64,000 nt of DNA from Desmonostoc muscorum LEGE 12446 (GCF_015207005.2 NZ_JADEXS020000001.1:2852001-2916000), one strand, 5' to 3'. Positions 37,864 to 47,040 are shown, counted from the first letter of the stretch. Numbers and translations: made by a program. Notes: generated by a model from the letters alone, not told the origin.

Positions 37864-38766
37864 CTATTCAGAGACTTTGTTGCTAGCTCTATTGGCACGC
37901 GCCTCAGCTGAAGCCATGACCTCAGCGAAATTCTCTAGCACTTCGCCAGGGAAATTTTCCAAAACTCTGGTAGAAAGAGCAACTCGCCCTTTACCTTCAT
38001 CCAAGTCAATAATTACAGCTTTAATTGGTTGACCAATTTGAAATACCTTTTCCAGAGATTCAATGAATTTTTGGCTTACTTGCTTGATATGAAGTAAAGC
38101 GCTCATGCCATCTAAATCGACGAAAATACCAAAAGGCTTGATACCAGTGACTTTTCCTTCTACCAATTGACCTAGTTCTAACAAACTAAAGTTGCTAGAA
38201 CGAGTTGCTAAACGTTGGGAAAGAATAAGTTTATTGGTGTTTTTATTAATTTCCAAAAAGCCCACAGTCAGAGTTTGACCTTTGAGTGCTTCTAAATTAT
38301 CACGCTCCGCCAAGTGCGATCGCGGAATAAATCCCCGCAAAGACAGAACCTCCACTGTGACACCACCTTTATTCACACCCATAACCCGTACTTGGACAGT
38401 CTGGGTATTTTCCTGCATTTGAGCCAATCTTTCCCAGATATGCTGAATTTCCAACTGCTTTCGAGAAAGAGTAACTTGACCTTCTGCATCCTGATCTCGG
38501 ATAATCAAAAACTCCAGTTCCTCTTGCAATGGCAGCACCTCTGATAAATCGGTCACTGCTCTCAAAGAAGCCTCATCGCGCGGTAGAAAAGCTGACGATT
38601 TGCCACCAATATCGACATAAGCTCCATCATGGTCAAATTGGAACACTTTGCCACGTACAACCTGTCCCTTTTGAAACTGGTAGTCGTGTTTTTCTAGTGC
38701 TTTGGCAAAATCGTCCATTGTAAACGGCGAATTAGCTGTTTGAGAAAGTTTCGATTCGGAATTCAT
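37864..38766 (-). CDS. Short ribosomal protein S1 homologue with three S1 domains (Rps1B type)
   Basis: A 300-residue RNA-binding protein. Three S1 OB-fold domains are visible: GQVVRGKVFQFDHDGAYVDI (about 34-105), VQVRVMGVNKGGVTVEVLSL (about 122-190) and GQLVEGKVTGIKPFGIFVDL (about 202-270). A short polar tail follows. Cyanobacteria often have two S1-like proteins; this length fits the shorter one, reported to help translation initiation without Shine-Dalgarno dependence. It is soluble. The dienelactone hydrolase gene lies upstream in the same direction, 129 bases away with a repeat between. Confidence 0.88.
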   Translation of the reverse strand: MNSESKLSQTANSPFTMDDFAKALEKHDYQFQKGQVVRGKVFQFDHDGAYVDIGGKSSAFLPRDEASLRAVTDLSEVLPLQEELEFLIIRDQDAEGQVTLSRKQLEIQHIWERLAQMQENTQTVQVRVMGVNKGGVTVEVLSLRGFIPRSHLAERDNLEALKGQTLTVGFLEINKNTNKLILSQRLATRSSNFSLLELGQLVEGKVTGIKPFGIFVDLDGMSALLHIKQVSQKFIESLEKVFQIGQPIKAVIIDLDEGKGRVALSTRVLENFPGEVLENFAEVMASAEARANRASNKVSE

Positions 38767-38895
38767 GACTTTTGAAGATTAATTTTTATTTGAGCTGATG
38801 CCACTGGAGTTTAGATTGTGATTTGTCATTTGTCCAAAGTCCAATTGCTAATGACCAATGACTAATGACCAATGACAAACTTGGCTGTATGGACT

Positions 38896-39639
38896 TCAGT
38901 TCAGTTGACTAAAGAGTTGTTGCACCTGCTCCCAAGCATCAGCAGCAGCTTTAGGATTATAACTGCCACGATGGTCACAGAAAAATCCGTGGTCAGCTCC
39001 ATCGTAGCGAAACAGACGATGAGGAATTTTATATTTTTCTAACTCTGCTTCAATCTCATCTACTTGTTCGGCTGGGATGCTAGCATCTTCTTTACCAAAC
39101 AAGGCATAGAGAGTGCCTGTGATTTCTCTGGTGTGGGTGAGTGTGGCAGCACCACCTCCCGGTGTGCGGGTGGTAATTCCAGCACCGTAGAAGGAAGCCG
39201 TAGCTTGAATATCTGGTAGGGTGGCTGCAAGATAGGCGACATGACCACCAAAGCAGAAACCAATACAGCCAAAGCCATCTTTTTTAACCTTGGGGAGGTT
39301 TTTAAGGTAGTCAATTGCTAGTTGAATATCGCTCAATAACTCTGATGCTTGAGTCTGTTCCCAAGCGTATTTTTTGCCAACTTGAATATCTTCTGGGGTA
39401 TAACCGGTTTCAAAACCAGGGGCAATACGTTCAAAAAGTGCAGGTGCGATCGCTACATATCCAAGTCTGGCAATCCGTTCTGTAACTTCCCGAATGTGAA
39501 CGTTGACACCGAAAATCTCCTGCAACACCACGATTCCTGGATAAGAACCAGATTCTTTTGGTTCTGCCAGATAAGCAGACACTTGAATATTATCTTGCAA
39601 AAGTTTAACCGTTGTGGTATTTATTACTTGCTCTGTCAT
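38896..39639 (-). CDS. Dienelactone hydrolase family protein
   Basis: A 247-residue alpha/beta hydrolase. The nucleophile motif is GCIGFCFGGHVAYLA (Cys in place of Ser, as in dienelactone hydrolases). The acid lies in LFGKEDASIP and the catalytic His in YDGADHGFFCD. PGIVVLQEIFGVNVHIREVT is the conserved oxyanion and substrate region. Length matches the family (about 235-250). It has no signal peptide, so it is cytoplasmic. The natural substrate in cyanobacteria is unknown; carboxymethylenebutenolidase activity is only the family reference. Confidence 0.9.
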   Translation of the reverse strand: MTEQVINTTTVKLLQDNIQVSAYLAEPKESGSYPGIVVLQEIFGVNVHIREVTERIARLGYVAIAPALFERIAPGFETGYTPEDIQVGKKYAWEQTQASELLSDIQLAIDYLKNLPKVKKDGFGCIGFCFGGHVAYLAATLPDIQATASFYGAGITTRTPGGGAATLTHTREITGTLYALFGKEDASIPAEQVDEIEAELEKYKIPHRLFRYDGADHGFFCDHRGSYNPKAAADAWEQVQQLFSQLN

Positions 39640-39819
39640 AATAATTTTTACCAGTGTTATGTAATTATGAGTGTATTTCTTTGATATAACTATGCCAGTA
39701 TGTCTAAGTTATTTCCAATAAAATTATCAACTACCATAGTGAGCGCATTCAAAGTTTGTATCAGAAAAATTTCATATGTAAATCAAATATTTGACATCTA
39801 AATGCAGCCGATCGCCAAA

Positions 39820-39893
39820 GGAGTGCTGACTTCAAAGTGCTAAGTACTCAAGTACGAAACTAGCACTCAGCACTCAATACTCAGCACCCAGTA
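39820..39893. repeat. CACTCA-type dispersed repeat upstream of the GntR gene
   Basis: GTGCTGACTTCAAAGTGCTA is followed by AGCACTCAGCACTCAATACT and CAGCACCC, an imperfect inverted repeat of the same family as the in-frame insertion at 21077-21147. It ends a few bases before the AGGAGG of the next gene, so it probably forms part of that gene's leader. Confidence 0.75.
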
Positions 39894-39909
39894 TTCAGGA
39901 GGTTTGGTG

Positions 39910-40893
39910 ATGATTCAATTCCGTATTCAGCCAGACAGCGAAATTCCCGCATCAACTCAGCTGTTTAATCAAATCCGGTTTGCCATCGCTTCCCGGCAAT
40001 ATCCACCTGGTTACAAATTGCCAAGTACACGGGCGCTAGCAATGCAAACTGGGTTACACCGTAACACCATCAGCAAAGTTTACCGTCAACTCGAAGAAGA
40101 CGGATTTGTAGAAAGTCTGGCTGGTTCCGGAATTTATGTGCGTGCCCAAGGCCACGAGGGCGGTAGCAGGCTACAATCACCAATTCTCAAACAACATCCC
40201 AATGCATATCAAATTGTCCAACAAGCACTAGATGAACTACTCTCCCAAGGTTGTTCGCTTAGTCAAGCTAGAGAGTTATTTTTAGCGGAAATTGACTGGC
40301 GCTTGCGTTGTAGTGCGCGGGTATTAGTTGCAGTTCCATCTCATGACATGGGTGCTGGTGAGTTGATGGTGTATGAATTAGAGCGATCGCTGAAAATACC
40401 AATACAATTGGTAGCAATGGAAGAATTAACAGCTGTGCTAGATAAAACTACTTCTGCCACAGTGGTCACAAGTCGGTATTTTATCAGTGATGTGGAAGCG
40501 ATCGCTGCTCCAAAAGCTGCACGGGTGATTCCCCTGGATATCTACGACTACAGCAAAGAACTCAACTTCTTGAAAACCCTGCCAAAAGAAAACTGTGTGG
40601 GCATCGTTAGCCTCAGTTCTGGAATTGCCCGCGCGGCGGAAGTTATTCTCCACGGTTTGCGGGGAGATGAACTACTAATCATGACTTCTCAACCAAAAGA
40701 TGGTTATAAACTTCAAGCAATGGTCAAGCGGGCTGAGGTGATTATTAGTGACCAAGCCAGTTTTGCAGCTGTGCAAGCAGCCGTGCAAGCAGCGGATGAA
40801 GATATTATTCGTCCGCCAAAGCTGATTAAAGTTGATAATTATATCGGCGCTAACTCGATTAACTTGCTAAAACGAGAACTCGGTTTGAGTTAA
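39910..40893 (+). CDS. GntR-family transcriptional regulator
   Basis: About 327 residues from ATG 39910, which has AGGAGG at 39897-39902. Residues about 1-75 form a GntR winged helix-turn-helix: IPASTQLFNQIRFAIASRQY, PGYKLPSTRALAMQTGLHRN, TISKVYRQLEEDGFVESLAG. The C-terminal 240 residues are not an aminotransferase or UTRA type that I recognise. They contain LVAVPSHDMGAGELMVYELE and a Rossmann-like VGIVSLSSGIARAAEVILHG, so a cyanobacterial-type effector or dimer domain is likely. It is probably a DNA-binding regulator; its targets are unknown. A dispersed repeat lies in its leader. Confidence 0.88.
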   Translation: MIQFRIQPDSEIPASTQLFNQIRFAIASRQYPPGYKLPSTRALAMQTGLHRNTISKVYRQLEEDGFVESLAGSGIYVRAQGHEGGSRLQSPILKQHPNAYQIVQQALDELLSQGCSLSQARELFLAEIDWRLRCSARVLVAVPSHDMGAGELMVYELERSLKIPIQLVAMEELTAVLDKTTSATVVTSRYFISDVEAIAAPKAARVIPLDIYDYSKELNFLKTLPKENCVGIVSLSSGIARAAEVILHGLRGDELLIMTSQPKDGYKLQAMVKRAEVIISDQASFAAVQAAVQAADEDIIRPPKLIKVDNYIGANSINLLKRELGLS

Positions 40894-40945
40894 TCCCAAG
40901 GTTGTGATTTCGATAGAACACACGTAGGGGCGTACACATTTGTGA

Positions 40946-41326
40946 TTAAATCTGTATAGCAATACCTTCGCCTTCTATGGTCGAGGTGGTTTTACTCTCG
41001 AAGAACCTGGGTATGCTTCTGGTACACCAGATGAATCTTACTGCATTGGCAGCAATAAAGAAACGCCAGATATTGTGATTGAAATCATCGTTACTAGTGG
41101 CACTATTAACCGCAAGGAGTTATTCAAACCCAAGAAAGTACCTGAAATTGGATTTTGGAAATCTGACCAAATAAAGATATTTCGGTTAAATGCGGCTGGC
41201 GAGTATGAAGAAGTAAACCGTAGTGGTTTCTTACCGAATTTAGACCCAGCTTTATTGCTGAAATATATCGCCCATCCTGACCAGTACGATGCTATTGCCG
41301 AATTTGTGGACGCTATCCGAAAATAA
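40946..41326 (+). pseudogene. 5'-truncated Uma2/DUF820 endonuclease-like gene
   Basis: An open frame from 40946 to the TAA at 41324-41326 encodes the C-terminal two thirds of a Uma2-type protein: FYGRGGFTLEEPGYASGTPD, ETPDIVIEIIVTSG, KVPEIGFWKSDQIKIFRL and an intact-looking end. The N-terminal part and start codon are missing. Upstream frames hold a half-repeat (GTAGGGGCGTACA near 40924), so the gene was cut at that point. An internal ATG at 41075 could at most give an 83-residue fragment. It lies beside the nested mobile-element locus. Confidence 0.75.
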
Positions 41327-41878
41327 ACAGGAGTCAGAATTCAGAATTCAGAATTCTGAATTCTCTACCCATAAAAGAATAGAGTTTTAATCAGGAATAA
41401 TTTATCAACTTTTTCGCCCGCAAGGAGCAAGGTTTTAAACCAATACAGTTCAGTATGAGCAACAAAAGCCTCATGTAGAGACGCGATTCATCGCGTCTGA
41501 AAGACCAATATTCTACCCCACATTCCGCACCCTAACTGTCACAAAGGGGTTATTACTGAGTATTGCCTCTAGAATGAGAGTAAAAGAATACTTTATTGTT
41601 TATGTAGGGAGATTATTGACCTAGCCTAAATAATATTTATATTCTCAATAAGCAGCAATAATTATTTATGTTTTCTCGATAGATAAAAACTTATGATTGT
41701 TACGAAAATATTTGTATTTAGCTTATGAGATGTCGATTAAAAACCATTATAATTTCTAACTATTAATTTTTATTAATAGTCTCTATCACAAATAAGTTTT
41801 CGATATAGTCTGATTACAATTTATAATAGTAGTGACAATTCTCTGGCAGAAAATTTAGAATATATTCTCTTTCTGAAG

Positions 41879-41991
41879 TCAAATTTGATATTGATATTTC
41901 ATTGCTTTGACCACATGTCCTGGGCTGATTTTCTCTCCTGGCTCTTGACCGATTAATTCATTAATAATTTCCACCAAGCCTATAGAGTCTA
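41879..41991 (-). pseudogene. DUF4277 transposase remnant, second part
   Basis: Read leftward this encodes DSIGLVEIINELIGQEPGEK then ISPGHVVKAM, the conserved start of DUF4277 (IS1634-like) transposases, followed by KYQYQI and a stop where the family normally continues. It joins in frame to the part at 43148-43213 across the IS630 insertion. The remainder of the transposase is deleted. Confidence 0.85.
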
Positions 41992-41996
41992 TAGGA

Positions 41997-42584
41997 CTAG
42001 TATTTGATTTCTGAAAAAGCTCCGTACATCTGTAAAGTGTCAAAATCAAAGTTAGTGTGTCGGAGAAACCACTCAAACATCCATTTGAGATGAGAGAACG
42101 AAGGAATCAAAGCACAGAAACGCCGCACCCAGGTTTTAGCTTGTAACCAAATATCCTCAATTGGATTTTGTGATGGGCAATTAGGAGCGAAGCGAACGCA
42201 ATGAATTTTCCACTGGTCTGGAGACAAACCTTGGTTTATCTCTCCTAAAAAGTTTTGAACCAGATGTGAACGATGGTAAGAAGCACCATCCCAAAAAAGC
42301 AGTAATCGTTGGTTGGGAGACTGGTCTAATAAATAACGTAAATAATCAATTGTATTGTCTGAATTGCCAGCATTGTAAGCTTTAAGAAGCAACTTACCAT
42401 CGAGATAATCAACCGCCCCGTAGTATGTCTGCTTCTCTCGTTCGTTAACGATGCCAATTGCTATTTCTTGGTCAGTTTTTCCCCAGACATAACCAGTTAC
42501 GTCTCCCCATAACAGATGGCACTCATCTATTAGTAATACTCTCAGTCTTCCTTCTTCTATCTCCTCTCTATTGCTGTCCAACAA
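41997..42584 (-). CDS. IS630 transposase, C-terminal (DDE) part
   Basis: A 195-residue frame carrying the catalytic core: VLLIDECHLLWGDVTGYVWG (first Asp), LLLFWDGASYHRSHLVQNFL (second Asp) and FAPNCPSQNPIEDIWLQAKT (final acidic residue). The nominal ATG is probably not used. The frame continues upstream into the run of nine A's shared with the N-terminal frame, and a -1 slip there would give a fused protein reading AAKKKQIEKLLDSNREE. The stop TAG at 41997-41999 lies inside the terminal repeat. Both halves look undamaged. Confidence 0.88.
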   Translation of the reverse strand: MLDSNREEIEEGRLRVLLIDECHLLWGDVTGYVWGKTDQEIAIGIVNEREKQTYYGAVDYLDGKLLLKAYNAGNSDNTIDYLRYLLDQSPNQRLLLFWDGASYHRSHLVQNFLGEINQGLSPDQWKIHCVRFAPNCPSQNPIEDIWLQAKTWVRRFCALIPSFSHLKWMFEWFLRHTNFDFDTLQMYGAFSEIKY

Positions 42585-43075
42585 TTTTTCAATCTGTTTT
42601 TTTTTGCAGCTACAGCCTCAATGTCCGCCTTTGGGTTTAAGCCAGTAGTTTTTTTCCAACTAATTCCCGCCGCGTCAAATAAATCATAATAACTCCGTTT
42701 CGATTCGTAGATGACATCATATTCAAAAGCCAATTTGTATTCCAGTTCACCAAGCTCCCAAATCTCCTTAGTTTGCAACCAACTTAATACTTCTTGTTGC
42801 TGTTCATCGCTCAGGTAACTCTTTCTGCCTTTATAATTTAAGCGCAATCCGCAAATTCCATATTCCTTATAAGCTTGCTTCCAGCTTGTTATTGAACCAA
42901 CAGAGACATCTAAAATTGTTTGAATTTCCTCATACTTGTAGCCTTGATAAACCAGTTTCACTGCCAAAGCTTTTCTCACCTCACGGGCATCCGGGCGATT
43001 ATCTATAAATTCTTGTAGTTCTGCGTTAGCGAAGCTCACCGAAGGTATCGCAGGTTGTAGATGCTGCTCTATCAT
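42557..43075 (-). CDS. IS630 transposase, N-terminal (helix-turn-helix) part
   Basis: A 172-residue frame with DNA-binding helix-turn-helix segments: AREVRKALAVKLVYQGYKYE, EIQTILDVSVGSITSWKQAY and GLRLNYKGRKSYLSDEQQQE. It overlaps the C-terminal frame by 28 bases. At 42597-42605 (plus strand) lie nine T's, i.e. AAAAAAAAA in the mRNA, a slippery run that lets ribosomes shift -1 into the catalytic frame. Without the shift it ends at a TAG 14 codons later (KNRLKNCWTAIERR). Confidence 0.88.
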   Translation of the reverse strand: MIEQHLQPAIPSVSFANAELQEFIDNRPDAREVRKALAVKLVYQGYKYEEIQTILDVSVGSITSWKQAYKEYGICGLRLNYKGRKSYLSDEQQQEVLSWLQTKEIWELGELEYKLAFEYDVIYESKRSYYDLFDAAGISWKKTTGLNPKADIEAVAAKKNRLKNCWTAIERR

Positions 43076-43147
43076 TGTTCGCTCTTAGACAGATATCTCT
43101 CTCCGTATTATCTCGTACACTTTTTCAGAAATCAAATATGATTCCTA

Positions 43148-43213
43148 TATAATCCCTGCTATTATACCCAAATGGTCTAGATTTTGAATTTCGATTTCTT
43201 TCAGATTAGACAT
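43148..43213 (-). pseudogene. DUF4277 transposase remnant, first part
   Basis: Starting at the ATG at 43213 and read leftward it encodes MSNLKEIEIQNLDHLGIIAG and the following Ile-Ile, the characteristic DUF4277 start. The IS630 element interrupts it at the TA. The restored 58-codon frame continues at 41991. Confidence 0.85.
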
Positions 43214-43666
43214 AGCGATAGAACAGAGTAAACAACATCTGTTCAAATTTTCATATTTTATGTACCTAAAAATCTATTTACTCTTCCGTCAGGTTAGTTC
43301 TGACCATTTCTCGACCAACTAATCATAAGTAATCATCATTTATACTATGTCTGCTGGTTAGATAATTGTGTATCAATAAGTATCAAAAAATATAAGTATT
43401 TCCGCGATCGCTCTTTGGAGAAAAACTTTTTGGTTTACTGCTAATTATTCTTATTAAGTTTTAAAATACTACTCCTCGTTATAGTTCATAAGTACTATTT
43501 AGTGAAAATTAGTTAAGTACTAATGAACTTGTGACAGTTAGGGTGCGGAATGTGGGTTCTACGCCAATAACCCTTAACCCAAGCGTATTGGGTTTTAAAC
43601 CAATATTCACCAATCCAGTCGTACAGAATCACTCTGAATTCTGACTCCTGAATTCTTCTCCAGAAA

Positions 43667-44587
43667 TTAACTTATTTGTGGCTCTGGTGTGTTAATTTGC
43701 AAAAACTCTTGTACTCGCCGCAAATAAGTTGATGCATCTTCCAACATCGGAAAATGCGCTGTATTAGGAATCATTACAAACTGTACTTTGTCACTTAATG
43801 CTGCTGCTTGACGCCCCATTTCGGCTGGAATAATCTTGTCATACTCCCCCGCCACCAGTAGAGTTGGTACTGTCAGGTTCGCAAATTCTTGGGGCATCAA
43901 TTCAGCTTGTGCCTTAGAGACTGAAGTAAAAATTGTACCTAATGCTGCATCATAATCGGCTTCGAGAAAATCTTGCAAAAAAGCCTGTCGTTCGGATTTT
44001 GGTATGGTACTATACAGAAATCTAGCCATAAACATCCGGTCAACAAATGGTATTTTACTTAACCATTTGGGACGGAATTTAACTACATAACCACCGAATT
44101 TATGAAAGGCAGTAAATGCTTTTTCATCGTACTCAAAAACACCGCTACAAGTTAAAATTCCTCGTTCCACCCGTTGGGGATAGCGGTTAAAAAATAAAGT
44201 AGCAACAGAAGCACCCATTGAATGGGCATGGATATAAACACGCTGAATATGCAGCCCATCTAGCAAAGCTGCCAAATCATCAGCGTATTCTTCTAATTCG
44301 TAGGTTAGCTCTTTGATTGCTTCTGATTTTTCCTGAAGTGACTGGGACTCGGCAACAGATTCACTCGCTTGGACTATGGTTGGCTTGCCACGGGAACGCC
44401 CAAATCCCCGCATATCGTAGAGTAAACAATCAAATTGCTCAGATAAAGCATCAGCGGTACTTTGCCAATATCTAGCGGAACCAGCCCAACCATGAATGAA
44501 AACCATCACTGGTTTTACTAAAGAACCAGATGGTTTTTTCACCCACTCGTAGTAATGCTCAACCCCACGAACATTAATGTAAGGCAT
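43667..44587 (-). CDS. Alpha/beta-hydrolase fold protein
   Basis: A 306-residue hydrolase beginning MPYINVRGVEHYYEWVKKP. The oxyanion loop is MVFIHGWAGSARYWQ and the nucleophile elbow is IHAHSMGASVATLFF (Ser). The acid lies in LLVAGEYDKIIPAEM (Asp) and the catalytic His in IPNTAHFPMLED. A helical cap of about 90 residues lies between strands 6 and 7. It has no signal peptide. An insertion after GFGRSRGKP (about 70-95) is rich in Ser, Glu and Gln. The substrate cannot be predicted. It lies downstream of clpX in the same direction, separated by a tandem ATGACTA repeat. Confidence 0.88.
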   Translation of the reverse strand: MPYINVRGVEHYYEWVKKPSGSLVKPVMVFIHGWAGSARYWQSTADALSEQFDCLLYDMRGFGRSRGKPTIVQASESVAESQSLQEKSEAIKELTYELEEYADDLAALLDGLHIQRVYIHAHSMGASVATLFFNRYPQRVERGILTCSGVFEYDEKAFTAFHKFGGYVVKFRPKWLSKIPFVDRMFMARFLYSTIPKSERQAFLQDFLEADYDAALGTIFTSVSKAQAELMPQEFANLTVPTLLVAGEYDKIIPAEMGRQAAALSDKVQFVMIPNTAHFPMLEDASTYLRRVQEFLQINTPEPQIS

Positions 44588-44595
44588 TTGTCTTT

Positions 44596-44710
44596 TGTCC
44601 TTTGTCCTTCGTCATTAGTCACTTGTCCTGGGTACATTGTTATTATTCCTTAGTTTTTGACTAATGAATAATGACCAATGACTAATGACTAATGACTAAT
44701 GACTAATGAC
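44596..44710. repeat. Tandem AATGACTAATGACT repeats
   Basis: CTTTTGTCCTTTGTCC is followed by five or more units of TGACTAATGAC up to the clpX stop. The same dispersed family occurs at 38840-38878 and 50573-50625. Confidence 0.8.
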
Positions 44711-44712
44711 TC

Positions 44713-46053
44713 TTAAGCTGATTCTGGCTTCGGTAGTGAAGATGGGTGCATGATCAATTCGGCAGTCGATCGCTTCTCGACCATCTCGCGTGTTACTGTA
44801 CAGCGTGTCACGTCTTTACGAGACGGTAACTCGTACATGACATCGAGCATCAATTCTTCCACAATACCACGCAAAGCTCTAGCACCAGTTTTCCGACGGT
44901 AGGCTTCTTGAGCGATGGCTCGTAGAGCATCTGCTTTAAAGTCTAACTGGACATTATCCATCTTCAGCAGTTTTTGGTACTGCTTCACTAAAGCACTGCG
45001 TGGTTGGGTAAGAATCGCCATCAGCGCTTCTTCATCTAGGGGTTCTACCACTGCTACCATTGGCACGCGTCCGATAAATTCTGGAATCATGCCAAATTTG
45101 ACTAAATCATCGGGTTCTAGATGGCGGAGAGTGTCTGCTGCCCGTTTTTCCTTCGATTGGCCTTCTCCGGGCTGCACAAAACCTATTGCCTTTTTGCCAA
45201 CTCTCTGATCTACAACCTTTTCTAAGCCTACGAAAGCCCCACCACAGACAAACAAAATATTGCTGGTATCAATTTGAATGCAGTCTTGGTAGGGATGCTT
45301 GCGTCCTCCTTGGGGTGGTACGTTAGCGATCGTTCCCTCTAACATTTTCAGCAAAGCTTGTTGCACGCCTTCGCCGGAAACATCACGGGTAATCGAGGGA
45401 TTTTCACTCTTGCGGGCAATTTTGTCAATTTCATCGATGTAGATAATTCCCCGCTGGGCTTCCTCTATGTCCAAATCTGCCACTTGCAACAGTCGTAGCA
45501 AGATATTTTCCACATCTTCTCCCACATACCCTGCTTCCGTCAGCGTCGTAGCATCAGCGACGGCAAAGGGTACATCCAGGATTTTCGCTAGGGTTTGGGC
45601 TAAGAGAGTTTTACCGCAACCAGTCGGTCCGATGAGCAAAATATTAGACTTTTGTAACTCTACCGCATCATCAGCACCAGCTTTGCCATTGGCTTTAGAC
45701 TGGAGGATCGCCAGCCGCTTGTAATGATTGTAAACGGCGACTGATAACACTTTCTTGGCTTCATCTTGACCAATAACGTGTTCGTCTAGATATTTTTTAA
45801 TCTCTCTTGGCTTGGGTATTTGATTAAACGAAATACTCGAAGAGCGCGTGCGGCGTTTTTGAGGTGGTTCCGACTTAGGTGCAGGTTGGGCTGCTGCACC
45901 ATTTGTATCGAGTAACTCCTCGTCTAGTATTTCATTACACAAGTCAACGCATTCATCGCAGATGTAGACTCCCGGCCCCGCGATTAATTTACGCACCTGC
46001 TCTTGAGACTTGCCACAAAATGAACATTTTAAATGGGAGTCGTACTTAGACAT
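44713..46053 (-). CDS. clpX: ATP-dependent Clp protease ATP-binding subunit ClpX
   Basis: A 446-residue AAA+ unfoldase that recognises and threads substrates into ClpP. The N-terminal C4 zinc-binding domain has Cys10, Cys13, Cys32 and Cys35. Walker A is [15 protein letters not shown], with pore-loop region [17 protein letters not shown] and Walker [36 protein letters not shown] and the C-terminal sensor 2 region [20 protein letters not shown] follow. It is full length and cytoplasmic. It starts 9 bases after the clpP stop, so the two are co-transcribed. GAGGCT precedes the ATG. Confidence 0.98.
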   Translation of the reverse strand: MSKYDSHLKCSFCGKSQEQVRKLIAGPGVYICDECVDLCNEILDEELLDTNGAAAQPAPKSEPPQKRRTRSSSISFNQIPKPREIKKYLDEHVIGQDEAKKVLSVAVYNHYKRLAILQSKANGKAGADDAVELQKSNILLIGPTGCGKTLLAQTLAKILDVPFAVADATTLTEAGYVGEDVENILLRLLQVADLDIEEAQRGIIYIDEIDKIARKSENPSITRDVSGEGVQQALLKMLEGTIANVPPQGGRKHPYQDCIQIDTSNILFVCGGAFVGLEKVVDQRVGKKAIGFVQPGEGQSKEKRAADTLRHLEPDDLVKFGMIPEFIGRVPMVAVVEPLDEEALMAILTQPRSALVKQYQKLLKMDNVQLDFKADALRAIAQEAYRRKTGARALRGIVEELMLDVMYELPSRKDVTRCTVTREMVEKRSTAELIMHPSSLPKPESA

Positions 46054-46062
46054 ACCAGCCTC

Positions 46063-46761
46063 TTATTTCAGAATGGTGACGTTTTCCCCTGCTGTGGGAA
46101 GATTTTGCCTGGAAATGACCTGATCGATCAAACCGTAGTTCTTGGCCTCTTCTGCCGACATGAAAAAGTCGCGCTCAGTGTCTGCTTCGATTCTTTCTAA
46201 AGGTTGACCAGTATGCTGAGATAGTAACTGATTTAACTTCGCCTTAACGTAAAGAATTTCTCTGGCTTGAATTTCAATATCAATAGCTTGGCCTTGAGCG
46301 CCACCAAGTGGTTGGTGAATCATAATCCGGGAGTCGGGTAGAGACATTCGCTTACCGGCAGTCCCTGCTGTTAACAAAAATGCCCCCATGCTCGCGGCTA
46401 ATCCAAAACAGATGGTAACAACATTGGGGCGTATTTGTTGTATTGTATCATAGATTGCCATCCCTGCGTAGACCGACCCGCCAGGAGAATTAATGTACAG
46501 TTGAATATCCTTTTCTGAGTCTTCAGCGTCCAGGAATAATAACTGAGCAACAATTGAATTGGCAACGGCATCGTCTATTGGCGTTCCCAAAAAGATAATC
46601 CGCTCTCGCAGCAGGCGGGAGTAGATGTCGAAAGCCCTTTCTCCCATACCGGATTGTTCTACCACCATCGGCACGATGTTGTTAGGGCTGCTCAACTGGG
46701 AGTTAATGTTTATTCGACTGAAGTTGCTGATGGGATTATTTCCCGACTGCGATACAAGCAT
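46063..46761 (-). CDS. clpP: ATP-dependent Clp protease proteolytic subunit
   Basis: A 232-residue serine peptidase of the ClpP barrel. The catalytic triad is Ser124 (GLAASMGAF), His149 (IMIHQPLGG) and an Asp in the [11 protein letters not shown] region. It contains [20 protein letters not shown]. The extra N-terminal 30 residues ([20 protein letters not shown]) are longer than in most ClpP; initiation at the internal Met32 ([14 protein letters not shown]) cannot be excluded and may represent processing. It is followed at once by clpX and preceded by tig 344 bases upstream, the usual cyanobacterial order. Confidence 0.96.
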   Translation of the reverse strand: MLVSQSGNNPISNFSRININSQLSSPNNIVPMVVEQSGMGERAFDIYSRLLRERIIFLGTPIDDAVANSIVAQLLFLDAEDSEKDIQLYINSPGGSVYAGMAIYDTIQQIRPNVVTICFGLAASMGAFLLTAGTAGKRMSLPDSRIMIHQPLGGAQGQAIDIEIQAREILYVKAKLNQLLSQHTGQPLERIEADTERDFFMSAEEAKNYGLIDQVISRQNLPTAGENVTILK

Positions 46762-46939
46762 AGAAGATTTAACGATAATTGGGATAGAGGTCTCAGCAGC
46801 AGATGCTGCCTTGTTGACGAGTGGGATTTTTATTTAAGCTACGTGTTAACCATTATGCCTCATATAAATTCCTCTCGTGTAACACAGTATCAAGCCCAGA
46901 CGCAAACGATGTCACTATTTCCTGAAAATTCTTTAATTG

Positions 46940-47040
46940 TGGGGACTGGGGATTGGGGACTGGGGACTGGGGACTGGTTATTAATTCTTAATCCCTCATC
47001 TCCCTCATCCCCCTCATCTCCCTTATCTCCCTCATCTCTT
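46940..47040. repeat. GGGGACT and CTCATCTCCC repeats between tig and clpP
   Basis: GGGGACTGGGGATTGGGGAC units are followed by CCCTCATCTCCCTCATCC units. They lie in the 344-base gap between tig and clpP and may form the 5' leader of clpP. The same pair is present, inverted, at 54845-54987. Confidence 0.8.

Larger units (their letters stand above)
41992..43147 (-). mobile_element. IS630-family insertion sequence (layer 3), TA target duplication
   Basis: A 1156-bp element flanked by TA (41990-41991 and 43148-43149). With the TA included, the ends are TATAGGACTAGTATTTGATT on the left and, reading inward, TATAGGAATCATATTTGATT on the right, each continuing TCTGAAAAAG. It holds two overlapping transposase frames on the minus strand. 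Removing it restores the DUF4277 reading frame exactly, which confirms the borders. Confidence 0.92.
41517..43556. mobile_element. Deleted IS1634/DUF4277-type insertion sequence (layer 2), 6-bp target duplication
   Basis: Perfect 28-base terminal inverted repeats lie at 41517-41544 and 43529-43556 (start CCCACATTCCGCACCC). TTCTAC is directly repeated on both sides (41511-41516 and 43557-43562). Without the IS630 insertion the element would be about 882 bp. It keeps only the first 50-odd codons of a DUF4277-type transposase, so it is an internally deleted, non-autonomous copy. Flanking arms 41545-41878 and 43214-43528 are AT-rich with no ORF. Confidence 0.85.
41440..43591. mobile_element. Outer miniature element (layer 1 of a triple nest), 8-bp target duplication
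   Basis: The left end CCAATACAGTTCAG and right end CTTAACCCAAGCGTATTGG match the ends of the complete 105-bp element at 24352-24456. The direct repeat GTTTTAAA flanks both sides (41432-41439 and 43592-43599). If the inner element (41517-43556) and one copy of its 6-bp duplication are removed, 106 bases remain, almost the length of the sister copy. The internal sequence differs and includes the GACGCGATTC palindrome at 41475-41498. Confidence 0.75.

Noticed and set aside
41997..42002. Idea that the IS630 transposase takes its stop codon from the target DNA
   Set aside because: At first the inverted repeat seemed to begin at 42001. Comparing both ends showed it extends outward to TATAGGA at 41990, so the stop TAG at 41997-41999 lies inside the element.
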